DNA of 64,000 nucleotides from Rhodanobacter denitrificans (lineage in GTDB: Bacteria; Pseudomonadota; Gammaproteobacteria; Xanthomonadales; Rhodanobacteraceae). Both the position numbers and the translations under genes were made by a program. Of the stretch, positions 41,473 through 52,755 are shown piece after piece (the stretch's first letter is position 1; each line of letters starts with the position of its first letter). The DNA lies in NCBI GenBank assembly GCA_017848855.1, contig JAFIHF010000048.1, positions 26,208-90,207 of the forward strand, in the 5' to 3' direction. A model generated the notes under the pieces. The model was not told the origin of the DNA. It worked only from the letters and a program-made list of their open reading frames with translations, and searched no databases.

Positions 41473-41501
41473 TTGACCGCAGTGCAACATGGGCTTAGTG
41501 T
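41473..41501 (+). promoter_or_regulatory. Candidate promoter of the threonine operon
   Basis: TTGACC (41473-41478), a 17-base spacer and TAGTGT (41496-41501). The -35 is good and the -10 weak. A start point near 41508 would give a leader RNA containing the thrL frame and the attenuator hairpin. Confidence 0.4.
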
Positions 41502-41598
41502 CGGCCCCATGTCGCCACTTTCCGCCATCGTCCGCACGCACTACGCCCCGGCTGCCGCCGGCCGCATGCCCACGCGCGCGGGCGACATCGCCAGCACC

Positions 41599-41667
41599 AT
41601 GTCCACCACGATTATTACCACCGGTACCGGTACCAACGGTCCCGGGCGGTACGTCGTGCGTAGCTGA
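41599..41667 (+). CDS. thrL: Threonine operon leader peptide
   Basis: A 22-residue frame beginning MSTTIITTGTGTNG and ending at TGA 41665-41667. Six Thr and two Ile codons lie within the first 12 positions, the signature of thr leader peptides (E. coli ThrL has a run of Thr/Ile). Ribosome stalling when Thr- or Ile-tRNA is low would control the downstream hairpins. In-frame ATGs at 41509 and 41566 could lengthen it; 41599 is preferred as the minimal peptide, though its ribosome site is weak. It precedes hom by 87 bases. Confidence 0.8.
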   Translation: MSTTIITTGTGTNGPGRYVVRS

Positions 41668-41705
41668 TATTCCACGCAACGGCCCGCCCTCGACGAGGCG
41701 GGCCG
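41644..41705 (+). terminator. Candidate attenuator of the threonine operon
   Basis: A GC-rich hairpin (41680-41688 with 41697-41705, 9 bp) follows the leader peptide. GGGCGG at 41644-41649, inside the leader frame, can pair with CCGCCC at 41684-41689, so it could act as an anti-terminator when the ribosome stalls. There is no U-run after the hairpin, so it might act by another route than intrinsic termination. Confidence 0.55.
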
Positions 41706-41754
41706 GCACACGCCGACACGCCAGACAGGACGGGCCTCCACCGGAGAGGCCGTC

Positions 41755-42906
41755 GTGATTACCTGTGCACCCGAGCAAGTCCCGCTTCACCCCCTGCCCC
41801 CGCTGGCGATGCCGCGCCCCGGCACCACCGGTCGGCGCACGCTGGCGGTGGGCGTGATCGGTCCCGGCCGGGTCGGCAGCGCCTTGCTGGAACAGCTGCG
41901 CGCGGCGCAGCCGCGGCTGGCGCGCGACCAGGCGCTGGAACTGAAGCTCTGCGGCGTGGTGGCCAGCAAGCGCATGTGGCTGGACTGCGACGACGCCGAA
42001 CTCAACGACCGCCATGGCGGCGCGCAGATCTGGCGCCCCAGCGACCTCGACGCCTTCGCCGCCCACGTGCAGGGCAACGACGACCGCCACGCGCTGCTGA
42101 TCGACTGCAGCGCCAGCGAGGCGGTGGCCGCGCACTATCCGCGCTGGCTGGCCGCCGGCCTGCACGTGGTGACGCCGAACAAGCTGGCCGGCAGCGGCCC
42201 GCTGGCGCGCTGGCAGGCGATCCGCACTGCCTGCGCGGGCGGCGCGCGCTTCCGCTACGAAGCCACCGTCTGCGCCGGCCTGCCGGTGGTGCAGACCCTG
42301 CGCGACCTGCTCGACACCGGCGACGAACTGCTCGGCATCGAGGGCATGTTCTCCGGCACGCTGGCCTGGCTGTGCAACCGCCACGACGGCAGCCAGCCGT
42401 TCTCCGCGCTGCTGCGCGAGGCGCACGCGCTGGGCTATACCGAGCCCGATCCGCGCGCCGACCTGTCCGGCCTCGACGTGGCGCGCAAGCTGGTGATCCT
42501 CGCGCGCGAGGCCGGCTGGCCGCTGTCGCTGGAGCAGGTGGACGTGGAGAGCCTGGTGCCGCCCGCGCTGGCGGAGGTGCCGCTCGACGAGTTCATGCAG
42601 CGCCTGGACGAACTCGACGCGCCGCTGGCCGCGAAACTCGCCGCGGCGCGCGCCGAAGGCGGCGTGCTGCGCCATGTCGCCCGCCTCGACCGCCACGGCC
42701 GCGCCAGCGTGAAACTGACCGTGCTGCCCGCCGCGCACGCGTTCGCGCACAGCCGGCTCACCGACAACGTGGTGCAGTTCAGCACCCGCCGCTACTGCGA
42801 TAATCCGCTGCAGGTGCAAGGCCCCGGCGCGGGGCCGGAAGTCACCGCGGCCGGCGTGTTCGCCGACCTGCTGCGCATCGCCGAGTCGCTGGGGGTGTCG
42901 GCATGA
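41755..42906 (+). CDS. hom: Homoserine dehydrogenase
   Basis: Reduces aspartate semialdehyde to homoserine. The 383-residue protein has the NAD(P)-binding motif [17 protein letters not shown] (GPGRVG 36-41), the family segments [11 protein letters not shown] and [30 protein letters not shown] and [19 protein letters not shown]. It resembles the C-terminal half of bifunctional ThrA but has no aspartokinase part and no ACT domain. The GTG start at 41755 has GGAGAGG before it. The first about 28 residues are Pro-rich and not conserved. It overlaps thrB by 4 bases, showing coupled translation. Confidence 0.92.
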   Translation: MITCAPEQVPLHPLPPLAMPRPGTTGRRTLAVGVIGPGRVGSALLEQLRAAQPRLARDQALELKLCGVVASKRMWLDCDDAELNDRHGGAQIWRPSDLDAFAAHVQGNDDRHALLIDCSASEAVAAHYPRWLAAGLHVVTPNKLAGSGPLARWQAIRTACAGGARFRYEATVCAGLPVVQTLRDLLDTGDELLGIEGMFSGTLAWLCNRHDGSQPFSALLREAHALGYTEPDPRADLSGLDVARKLVILAREAGWPLSLEQVDVESLVPPALAEVPLDEFMQRLDELDAPLAAKLAAARAEGGVLRHVARLDRHGRASVKLTVLPAAHAFAHSRLTDNVVQFSTRRYCDNPLQVQGPGAGPEVTAAGVFADLLRIAESLGVSA

Positions 42907-43895
42907 ACGCCCTCGTCGACGCCCCGTTGCAGGAAACCATGAGCGCCGCCTCGCCCCGCCTCGACCACGCCACCGCCTTCGCCCCCGCCTGCGTGGGCAA
43001 CGTCGGCGTGGGCTTCGACATCCTCGGCCACAGCATGGCCGGCGCCGGCGACCGCGCCGAGGTGCGCCGCATCGACGAACCCACCGTGCGCATCGCGGCG
43101 ATCCACGGCACCGCCCACGAGTTGCCGCTGGACGCGCAACGCAACACCGCCGGCGTCGCCCTGCTCGCGCTGCGCAAGGCGCTGGATCTCGACTTCGGTT
43201 TCGAGCTCACCCTGCACAAGGGCATCGCACTGGGTTCGGGCATGGCCGGTTCGGCGGCCTCCTGCGTGGCCGCGCTGGTGGCCGCAAACGCGCTGCTGGA
43301 ACGGCCGCTGTCGCGCGAGGCGCTGTACGGCTTCGCGATGGACGGCGAGGCGGTGGCCAGCGGCGGCCGCCACGGCGACAACGTGGGCCCGCAACTGCTC
43401 GGCGGCCTGACCCTGGCCACGCACGAGCGCGTGCTGCGTATCCCGGTGCCGGCCGACTGGCATTGCGCACTGGTGCATCCGCACTTCGTGCTGGAGACGC
43501 GCAAGGCGCGCGCCGCGCTGGCCGGCGACTACGCGCTGCACGAATTCGTGGCGCAGAGCGCGAACCTCTCGCTGCTGCTGGCCGGCTGCTTCCGCGGCGA
43601 CGCCGCGCTGGTGCGCGAAGGCCTCAAGGACGTGCTGGTGGAACCGCGGCGCGCGCCGCTGGTGCCGAACTTCGCGCGCGTGAAGCAGGCGGCGCTGGAT
43701 CATCGCGCGCTGGGGGCGAGCATTTCCGGGGGCGGGCCCAGCGTGTTCGGCTGGTTCGAGCATCGCGTCGAGGCGGAGGCGGCGGCTGTCGCGATGCAGG
43801 CGGCGTTTGCCGAGGCTGGATTGGGTAGCGATGTGTTTGTGGCGCCGGTGGATGGGCCGGCGGCGGAGTTGGTTGATGACGGGGTGACGGCATGA
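42903..43895 (+). CDS. thrB: Homoserine kinase
   Basis: Phosphorylates homoserine to O-phosphohomoserine in threonine synthesis. The 330-residue protein is a GHMP kinase: [20 protein letters not shown] near the start, the ATP-binding [10 protein letters not shown] (about 110-119), and the C-terminal [14 protein letters not shown]. An N-terminal extension of about 20 residues precedes the kinase fold; an in-frame ATG at residue 13 is an alternative start. The ATG overlaps the hom stop (ATGA). The gap to thrC is unusually long (348 bases) and filled with repeats. Confidence 0.95.
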   Translation: MNALVDAPLQETMSAASPRLDHATAFAPACVGNVGVGFDILGHSMAGAGDRAEVRRIDEPTVRIAAIHGTAHELPLDAQRNTAGVALLALRKALDLDFGFELTLHKGIALGSGMAGSAASCVAALVAANALLERPLSREALYGFAMDGEAVASGGRHGDNVGPQLLGGLTLATHERVLRIPVPADWHCALVHPHFVLETRKARAALAGDYALHEFVAQSANLSLLLAGCFRGDAALVREGLKDVLVEPRRAPLVPNFARVKQAALDHRALGASISGGGPSVFGWFEHRVEAEAAAVAMQAAFAEAGLGSDVFVAPVDGPAAELVDDGVTA

Positions 43896-43911
43896 GCCGC
43901 GGGTTTTGTCT

Positions 43912-43934
43912 CCCTCTCCCCACTGGGGAGAGGG
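43912..43934. repeat. REP-like hairpin in the thrB-thrC gap
   Basis: CCCTCTCCCC (43912-43921) and GGGGAGAGGG (43925-43934) form a perfect 10-bp stem with an ACT loop, followed by TTGGGGTGAGGGG. This is a widespread intergenic palindrome in proteobacteria. It lies 17 bases beyond the thrB stop. Confidence 0.75.
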
Positions 43935-44000
43935 TTGGGGTGAGGGGTGGGTGCTCGCGACGACCTTTCCTTTCCGCACTCTGGCTCGCCTGCGGCGGGC

Positions 44001-44047
44001 TTTCGGTCGCCTGCCGCAAGCAACAAAGCGGTTTCGGTCGCCTGCCG
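44001..44047. repeat. Short direct repeat in the thrB-thrC gap
   Basis: TTTCGGTCGCCTGCCG occurs at 44001-44016 and again at 44032-44047. It forms the middle of the repeat block between thrB and thrC, and no gene is seen in this 348-base gap. Confidence 0.7.
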
Positions 44048-44058
44048 GCGCCCGAGTC

Positions 44059-44086
44059 ACTTCTCTTTGCTGGCCCAAAGAGAAGT
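44059..44086. repeat. Intergenic palindrome (AAAGAGAAGT family)
   Basis: ACTTCTCTTTG (44059-44069) and CAAAGAGAAGT (44076-44086) are perfect inverted copies around six bases, followed by AACCAAGAGAAA. Closely similar sequences are dispersed in many beta- and gammaproteobacterial genomes. It is the third repeat type packed between thrB and thrC. Confidence 0.7.
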
Positions 44087-44243
44087 AACCAAGAGAAATG
44101 GCCTGTTCAATCCGCCGACCCTACAAGCAGGCTGTGTCGAGGGCATTGGATCAACTCCCGTCGACACGTCCCCCACAGCGGCCACTCCGCGACGTATCTG
44201 GGAACTGAGGTTGGCAAGCAATCGCGTGCAGGAGATGTGGGCC

Positions 44244-45563
44244 ATGAGTGATTCCGTGCGCTACTTGAGCACGCGCGGTCGTGCGCCGGCGGCCACGCTG
44301 GGTGAAGCCATCGCTGCGGGACTGGCGCCGGATGGCGGGCTGTATGTGCCGGAGCGCTTGCCGGTGCTCGATCCGTCGCGCTTCGATGCGCAGGGTTCGC
44401 TGGCCGATACGGCCGCCACGTTGCTGGCGCCGTTTTTCGATGGCGATCCGCTGGCGGCGGAGTTGCCGGCGATCTGCGCGGAGGCGCTGGATTTTCCGGT
44501 GCCGTTGCGGGCGTTGCCGTATCGCGATGCGCAGGTGCTGGAGTTGTTCCACGGCCCGACCGCGGCGTTCAAGGACGTGGGGGCGCGTTTCCTCGCCGCC
44601 TGCCTGCGCCGGCTGCCGCGCGCGGATGCGCGGCCGCTCACCATCCTCGTCGCCACCTCGGGCGACACCGGCGCGGCGGTGGGGGCGGCGTTCCATCGGC
44701 AGCCGAACGTGCGCGTGGTGATCCTGTATCCGGACGGCCTGGTGTCGCCGCGGCAGGCGCACCAGCTGGGCTGTTTCGGCGACAACGTGCAGGCGCTGCG
44801 CGTGGCCGGCCGCTTCGACGATTGCCAGCGCATGGTGAAGGCCGCGTTGAACGATGCGGAATTGCAGCTGGCCGTGCCGCTCAGTTCCGCCAACAGCATC
44901 AGCCTCGGCCGCCTGCTGCCGCAGATGAGCTATTACGCGCACTCTGCGCTGGGCTGGTGGCGTGAGCACGGCACGCCGCTGAACTTCATCGTGCCCACCG
45001 GCAACCTCGGCAATGCGCTGGCCTGCCTGTGGGTGCGCGCACTGGGTTTGCCGGTGGGCGAGGTGCGGCTGGCCTGCAACGCCAACGCCACCCTGCCCGA
45101 GTTCTTCGCCGGCCACGACTACGCGCCACGCGAAGCGGTCGCCACGCTGGCCAACGCGATGGACGTGGGCGCGCCCAGCAACTTCGAGCGCCTGCGCTGG
45201 ACCTTCGGCGGCGACGACGCGGCCTTGCGCCAAACCTTGCAGGCGGAAAGCGTGGACGACGCAAGCATCCGCCGCACGCTCGCCGCACACGCACGCGAGC
45301 ACGGCGAAGTGTTCTGCCCGCACACCGCCACCGCCGTGCACCTGCTCGATCGCCTGCGCGACAGCGGCGACACGCGGCCGTGGGCCGCGGTCGCCACCGC
45401 GCATCCGGCGAAGTTCGAGCAGGTGGTCGAACCGCTGCTCGGCCACCCCGTCGACGTGCCGCCCGCGCTGGCGGCGATGCTGCAACGCTCGGCCAGCGCG
45501 GCGCCGCTGGCGGCCGCGGACACGGCACTGAAACACTGGCTGCGCGAGCGGGCACCCGCCTGA
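44244..45563 (+). CDS. thrC: Threonine synthase
   Basis: PLP enzyme converting O-phosphohomoserine to threonine, 439 residues. Signatures are YLSTRGRAPAATLGEAI, LELFHGPTAAFKDVGARF with the PLP lysine Lys110, the phosphate loop ATSGDTGAAVGAAF and the later VPTGNLGNALA. The size and motifs match the gammaproteobacterial ThrC class. The ATG at 44244 has CAGGAG nine bases upstream; an ATG three codons earlier is also possible. The open frame running back to 43947 covers the repeat block and is not coding. A hairpin terminator follows 32 bases after the stop. Confidence 0.95.
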   Translation: MSDSVRYLSTRGRAPAATLGEAIAAGLAPDGGLYVPERLPVLDPSRFDAQGSLADTAATLLAPFFDGDPLAAELPAICAEALDFPVPLRALPYRDAQVLELFHGPTAAFKDVGARFLAACLRRLPRADARPLTILVATSGDTGAAVGAAFHRQPNVRVVILYPDGLVSPRQAHQLGCFGDNVQALRVAGRFDDCQRMVKAALNDAELQLAVPLSSANSISLGRLLPQMSYYAHSALGWWREHGTPLNFIVPTGNLGNALACLWVRALGLPVGEVRLACNANATLPEFFAGHDYAPREAVATLANAMDVGAPSNFERLRWTFGGDDAALRQTLQAESVDDASIRRTLAAHAREHGEVFCPHTATAVHLLDRLRDSGDTRPWAAVATAHPAKFEQVVEPLLGHPVDVPPALAAMLQRSASAAPLAAADTALKHWLRERAPA

Positions 45564-45594
45564 ATGCAAGCGCAGCCGCAACGGCCCGCGCTAT

Positions 45595-45615
45595 GCGGCA
45601 GCACGAGGCTGCCGC
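45595..45615 (+). terminator. Hairpin after thrC
   Basis: GCGGCAGC (45595-45602) and GCTGCCGC (45608-45615) pair perfectly around ACGAG. It is placed 32 bases after the thrC stop, probably ending the threonine operon, though no U-run follows. Confidence 0.55.
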
Positions 45616-45774
45616 TAGGATAGTTCGAGCGGGAGCGCCGGCGGCACGTGTCGCGTGCACGATCCCGCGCCTGCGGTTCGCGGCTCCGCCCGCGGCCGCA
45701 GCGGCGCAACCCGTTACCGTTCATCGCGGCCGCCAGGGCGGCTGCGTGCCAGTCAGCAGATCAAGGACGCCCGC

Positions 45775-48104
<2,330 letters not shown>

Positions 48105-48113
48105 GCCGGCGCA

Positions 48114-48153
48114 GCCGCCGACCGGCCCGAAGCCCTGCGGGTCGGTCGGCGGC
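48114..48153 (+). terminator. Hairpin after the epimerase gene
   Basis: Arms 48114-48129 and 48138-48153 form a 16-bp stem with one G-U pair around an 8-base loop, 9 bases after the stop. No U-run follows. It probably separates the tviBC-like unit from the next promoter. Confidence 0.6.
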
Positions 48154-48370
48154 ACTGCCCACGCGTCGCATGCCGGTGCCGCGCACCGCATCCGCCCCCG
48201 CCAACCCTGCACTTTCTTTCGCCCCGCCGGCCGTCGCACGGCCGGCGCCTGCCTGCGCGCGATCGCGGCCGCACCCTCGCACCCCGGCGCTTGCCGGCAT
48301 ACCGGTTCCAGCACGCGAACCACTTTAAGAATTTTCTACTTGTTTTGTGATTTTTTTCGCAAAACACATA

Positions 48371-48399
48371 TTGCGCACTCGTCACGTAGCTGTTATAGA
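48371..48399 (+). promoter_or_regulatory. Promoter of the sugar transferase gene
   Basis: TTGCGC (48371-48376), exactly 17 bases, then TATAGA (48394-48399). It sits in a strikingly AT-rich island (about 48325-48400) with runs of T and A in otherwise GC-rich DNA, giving a start point near 48406, about 60 bases before the ATG. The rest of the 364-base gap 48105-48468 holds only the upstream hairpin. Confidence 0.65.
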
Positions 48400-48468
48400 C
48401 AGCGCCGCGCCGGATTGCTACTCTCTCCGTCCCACCAGCACCGGATGCCGGGGAAGGGGGAGAGAAGG

Positions 48469-49854
48469 ATGTTGCGATTCCTGCACCGACAGTCAACGCG
48501 CTGGCTGCTTTTGCTGGCGGCAGCCGAGATGCTCCTGCTTTGCGCGTCCCTGTGCGTGGCCATCTGGCTGCGTTTCGGCAGCATCGACGAACTGAGCCAC
48601 CTGCCCGCGCGCGCGCTGATGTTCGCGGGGCTGCTGATGCTGGGCATGGTGGCGATGGGCCAGTACCAGACCCACATGCGCGCGACCTGGTTCAGCCTGC
48701 TGGCGCGCCAGGCGGTCGGCTTCACGCTCGGCGGCCTGGGCCTGGTCGTGGCCTACTACGTGCTGCCGAAGGCCTACGTGGGCCGTGGCGTGCTGTTCAT
48801 CGCGCTGATGATCGGCTTCGTGGCGGTCACCGCGTTCCGCGCGGCCTTCCTGCGGCTGGTCGAGGTGGAGGCGTTCAAGCGGCGCATCCTGGTGCTCGGC
48901 GGCGGCAACCGCGCGGCGCAGATCCACAACCGCATGCGCCGCCGCTCCGACCGGCGCGGCTTCGTGGTGGTCGGTTTCGTGCCCCGGCCCGGCGAAGCCG
49001 TCGCCGTTCCCGCCGAGCTGCTGGTCACGCCCGATGCCCCGCTCGACGTCTGGGCAGAGCGGCACGGCATCGACGAGATCGTGGTGGGCGTGGACGACCG
49101 CCGCGGCAACCTGATGATGGACGAGCTGCTCGAATGCCGGCAGCTGGGCATCGAGGTGACCGACCTCACCACCTTCTTCGAGCGCGAATCCGGCCGCGTG
49201 CAGCTGGCGCTGACCTACCCCTCGTGGCTGGTCTACTCGGGCGGCCTTTACGCTTCCCCGATGCGCCGGCTCAGCAAGCGCTGCTTCGACCTCGCCGCGA
49301 CTCTGCTGGTGTTTGCGCTGACCTGGCCGCTGATGCTGCTGACGGCGCTGGCGATCCGCCTCGAATCGGGCCCCGGCCAACCGATCCTGTACCGCCAGGA
49401 ACGCGTGGGCGTGCGCGGCAAGACCTTCTGGCTGATCAAGTTCCGCAGCATGCGCACGGACGCCGAGCGCGACGGCGTGGCGCGCTGGGCTGCCAAGGAC
49501 GACGACCGCGTGACCCGCGTCGGCCGCTTCATCCGCAAGGTGCGGCTGGACGAGCTGCCGCAGCTGTGGAACGTGTTCAAGGGCGAGATGAGTTTCATCG
49601 GCCCGCGGCCCGAGCGGCCGCAATTCGTCGCCGACCTGGCGCAGAAAATCCACTACTACAACCTGCGCCACTGCCTCAAGCCCGGCCTGGCCGGCTGGGC
49701 GCAGCTGCGCTACCCCTACGGCGCGTCCGAGGACGACGCCGCCGAAAAGCTCAAGTACGACCTCTACTACATCAAGAACAACAACCTGCTGTTCGACCTG
49801 CTGATCCTGATCCAGACGGTCGAGGTGGTGTTGTTCCACCGAGGCGCCCGCTGA
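48469..49854 (+). CDS. Polyprenyl-phosphate sugar-1-phosphate transferase (EpsB-like)
   Basis: Initiates exopolysaccharide synthesis by moving a sugar phosphate onto undecaprenyl phosphate at the inner membrane; 461 residues. The N-terminal part has about four membrane helices (residues 10-125), then a CoA-binding-like Rossmann region (RRILVLGGGNRAAQIHN, near 140-157). After a fifth helix (near 270-295) comes the bacterial sugar transferase domain with IKFRSMRTDAERDG, RKVRLDELPQLWNV and MSFIGPRPERP. It resembles the EpsB group linked to PEP-CTERM-type systems. The ATG at 48469 follows GGGGGAGAGAAGG; one at 48445 would add eight residues. Confidence 0.92.
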   Translation: MLRFLHRQSTRWLLLLAAAEMLLLCASLCVAIWLRFGSIDELSHLPARALMFAGLLMLGMVAMGQYQTHMRATWFSLLARQAVGFTLGGLGLVVAYYVLPKAYVGRGVLFIALMIGFVAVTAFRAAFLRLVEVEAFKRRILVLGGGNRAAQIHNRMRRRSDRRGFVVVGFVPRPGEAVAVPAELLVTPDAPLDVWAERHGIDEIVVGVDDRRGNLMMDELLECRQLGIEVTDLTTFFERESGRVQLALTYPSWLVYSGGLYASPMRRLSKRCFDLAATLLVFALTWPLMLLTALAIRLESGPGQPILYRQERVGVRGKTFWLIKFRSMRTDAERDGVARWAAKDDDRVTRVGRFIRKVRLDELPQLWNVFKGEMSFIGPRPERPQFVADLAQKIHYYNLRHCLKPGLAGWAQLRYPYGASEDDAAEKLKYDLYYIKNNNLLFDLLILIQTVEVVLFHRGAR

Positions 49855-49909
49855 GCGGGAGTCCCCGCCAGGATCGGCCTGGCAGGTCCATCTGATGCAA
49901 GGATTCGCC

Positions 49910-52717
49910 ATGCCGAACCGTAGTTTGCCGGGCCACCCGGACACCGCCGCTCCTCGCCGTCGCTGGCGCTGGCGCGCCCTGCTCGCCACGGCGGCGGCCC
50001 TGTTGGCTGCCGTGGTGATGGCGCAGGCGATCATCGTGCGGATCCACGACGCGCCGGGCGCGGACGCTTCGGCGGCGGCGCCAGCCGCGGTTCGGGCGGC
50101 GGAAACCGGCGAATCCTCCGCGCCACTGCCGGCCGCACCGGCGCCCGCCCTCCCCGCGCCCGCCGGCCCGGCGGCGCAAGCGACGCACGCCGCAGCGGAC
50201 GATGCCGAAGCCGGCGCGCAGCTGTCGCCGGAGGGTCTCGCGTGGATGCACCAGGACCAGCCTTGCGAGGCCGGCACCGCCGCATGCCAGCCCTCGCGCG
50301 TGCTGGCGCTGGTGGACGCCAAGGCGACCGCGCCCACGCACGGCGCCCCCGCTTCCGCGCCTGCACCGGCCGCGTTCGGCGTGCAGGCGCTGGCCGCCAC
50401 CACGCTGGCGCCGCACCCGCGGCTGCTGCTGGACGGCGCCACGCTGACGGCGCTGCGCCAGCGCGCCACCTCTTCCAACCCGCAATGGACGGCGCTGAAG
50501 GCCAAGTGCGACTCCTACATCGGCGGCAACGTGGAGTACCCCTCGGGCAACACCTATCCGAACCTGCCGAACCTCGGTCAGGGCTACCAGGGCAGCGACT
50601 ACGTCCCCGCGTTGCTGGCCGAAGGCATGTGCTACCAGGTGCTCAAGACCAGCAACGCTTCCGCAGCCGCCACCTACGGCGCCAAGGCGGTGGACATCCT
50701 GATGAAGATGTCGGCCTCCGGCAGCCAGGGCCAACCGCCCTGCACCGACAGCGGCTACGGCATCCGCTTCTACGGCGTGGGCATGGGCCTGGGCTACGAC
50801 TGGGTCTGGGATTTGCTGACACCGGCCCAGCGCACGCAGGTCTACACCACCGCGAACGCGTGGATCACCGCCTGGGAAACGCCGAACGGCTGCGCCGGTT
50901 TCGAGTACGAGCATCCGCAGAGCAACTACTACGCGGGCTATTTCCACGCCAAGGCCGCCATCGCGCTGGCCACCTACGACGAGAACCCCTCGGGTCCGGC
51001 GGAGTGGAACGACTGGCTGAACAACCAGTTCGCCAAGCGCGTGCAACCGTACTACCAGCAGCACTTGCTGGGCGGCGGCTGGCCGGAGGGCTACGCCAAC
51101 TACGCCCCGCTGGGCGTCCTCAACATGACCCTGCCCCTGCGCGAGGTGAAGACCGCCACCGGCCAGGATCTGGTGCACGCCAGCGCGCCGTACAGCTACC
51201 CGGTGGACAGCGCCGAGTACGCGATGCATTTCACCTGGCCCTCGCGCGCCTATTTCGACGACCGCGACACCAACCGCTCGGGCTCGGGTTCCGGCAGCCA
51301 GCCGCCGGGCACCACGCAGGTAGGGCTGTTCCAGCAGCTGCTCGGCGCGCTCGACTACTGGGGCTCGCCGCACACCGCGATCTTCCGCCAGTACCTCGCC
51401 GACGTGGACGCCGCCACCGGCGGCTTCGGCTACGCGGACGAATGGCTGCGCTTCCTCGCGCTGGATCCGGCCGGCACGACGGCGCCGGTGAGCGGCCTGC
51501 CGCTGTCCTATTTCGCGCCGGGGCTGGGTGCGGTGGCGGCGCGCTCGGACTGGGGCAAGAACGCGGCCTGGATGTCCTTCCGCGCCGCGCCGTACGCGAA
51601 CAATCCCGGGCAGGGCGAGGAGTACTTCGACCAGGGCAGCCTCGCCCTGGTGCGCGGCGGCACGCCGTTGCTGCTCAACGCCACCGGCTGGCTGGTGCAC
51701 GAGCCCAGCGGCACCGCCGACGAGGACCGGATCTACAGCGACAACTTCGGCAGCTTCAGCAAAGGCAACAACTACTCGGGCAACCGCCAGATCTACAACA
51801 TCTTCTACGTGCGCAACCTGAGCAACGGCGCACCGGCCGAACAGTACGGCCAGTACGCCGCCACCGCCGAAAGCAACCAGGCCAGCACCAAGGTGGCCGC
51901 GTTCGAGGACGGCAACAGCTACGTCTACGTGCTGGCGACCGGCTTGCAGGACATGTACCGCAGCTTCGCCGCCGGGCCGGCGGTAGCCAACTGGTCGCGC
52001 CAGATCGTGTACCTGCGACCGAACCGCTTCGTGGTCTACGACCGCACCACGGCCGGCAGCGCGAACTACGACCAGTACCTGGCCTGGCACTTCCCCGCCA
52101 ACCCGGCCAGCAGCACGACCGCTGCCGGCGGCAAGCGCCTCGACATCAACTACGGCGGCGGCTACGCCGGCGCGATGATCGCCGTGTTGCCGCAGAACGC
52201 CACGCTGTCCACCACGGCAATGTATCCGTCCAGCAACCCGACCAAGGCCTGGCAGGTGCAGGTGCGCCCGCCGGTCGCGGGTGCCAGCCAGCAGTGGATG
52301 ACCGTGTTCGACCTGTCCTCCGCGTCGTCCGCCGTGGCCAGCGCCAAGCCGGTGGCCGTGGTCCAGGGCGGCATCCTCGGCGTGCAGCTGGCGGCGCCGG
52401 ACGGCAGCTCGGTGGTGGTCAGCAGCACGGGCGCGGCAGGCACGCCGCTCGGCGGCACGATCGGCTACACCGTCGACAACTACGCCGCGCTGCACGTCAT
52501 CACCGACCTCGCCCCGTCGACCGGCTACAGCGTGACCGTGGCGACCAACGGCAACCAGCAGACCATCACGGTGACTCCGGGCGGCACCACCATGAGCAGC
52601 GCGCGTGGCGTGCTCAGCTTCACGGTGAACGGCAACAGCGTGCAACCGCCGACGCCGCGGCCGCCGCCGGTATCCAACCTGCCGGTACCCGGCTATCCGA
52701 GGCCGTACACGGGTTGA
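49910..52717 (+). CDS. Heparinase II/III-like polysaccharide lyase, secreted or membrane-anchored
   Basis: A 935-residue protein with an N-terminal basic stretch and one membrane helix (about 23-42), then an Ala/Pro-rich linker to about residue 160. An alpha-toroid-like region carries YDWVWDLLTPAQRTQVY and FEYEHPQSNYYAGYFHAKAA, and a beta-rich heparinase-type part carries GNRQIYN and VVYDRTT. This layout fits uronate lyases that cut by beta-elimination, which suits the uronic acid made by the upstream TviBC-like enzymes. The end has a Pro-rich tail (TPRPPPVSNLPVPGYP). The ATG at 49910 has CAAGGA before it; ATG 49895 is possible. The sugar transferase ends 55 bases upstream. Confidence 0.78.
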   Translation: MPNRSLPGHPDTAAPRRRWRWRALLATAAALLAAVVMAQAIIVRIHDAPGADASAAAPAAVRAAETGESSAPLPAAPAPALPAPAGPAAQATHAAADDAEAGAQLSPEGLAWMHQDQPCEAGTAACQPSRVLALVDAKATAPTHGAPASAPAPAAFGVQALAATTLAPHPRLLLDGATLTALRQRATSSNPQWTALKAKCDSYIGGNVEYPSGNTYPNLPNLGQGYQGSDYVPALLAEGMCYQVLKTSNASAAATYGAKAVDILMKMSASGSQGQPPCTDSGYGIRFYGVGMGLGYDWVWDLLTPAQRTQVYTTANAWITAWETPNGCAGFEYEHPQSNYYAGYFHAKAAIALATYDENPSGPAEWNDWLNNQFAKRVQPYYQQHLLGGGWPEGYANYAPLGVLNMTLPLREVKTATGQDLVHASAPYSYPVDSAEYAMHFTWPSRAYFDDRDTNRSGSGSGSQPPGTTQVGLFQQLLGALDYWGSPHTAIFRQYLADVDAATGGFGYADEWLRFLALDPAGTTAPVSGLPLSYFAPGLGAVAARSDWGKNAAWMSFRAAPYANNPGQGEEYFDQGSLALVRGGTPLLLNATGWLVHEPSGTADEDRIYSDNFGSFSKGNNYSGNRQIYNIFYVRNLSNGAPAEQYGQYAATAESNQASTKVAAFEDGNSYVYVLATGLQDMYRSFAAGPAVANWSRQIVYLRPNRFVVYDRTTAGSANYDQYLAWHFPANPASSTTAAGGKRLDINYGGGYAGAMIAVLPQNATLSTTAMYPSSNPTKAWQVQVRPPVAGASQQWMTVFDLSSASSAVASAKPVAVVQGGILGVQLAAPDGSSVVVSSTGAAGTPLGGTIGYTVDNYAALHVITDLAPSTGYSVTVATNGNQQTITVTPGGTTMSSARGVLSFTVNGNSVQPPTPRPPPVSNLPVPGYPRPYTG

Positions 52718-52755
52718 GTGCAGCAATGGGAATGCCGGTCGTGCGCAGCCGCCTT

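Noticed and set aside
41357-41754. A truncated aspartokinase upstream of hom
   Set aside because: The region holds the leader peptide and hairpins; no frame shows aspartokinase motifs.
43947-44243. An N-terminal extension of thrC by about 99 residues
   Set aside because: It covers the repeat block; the conserved ThrC start and ribosome site are at 44244.
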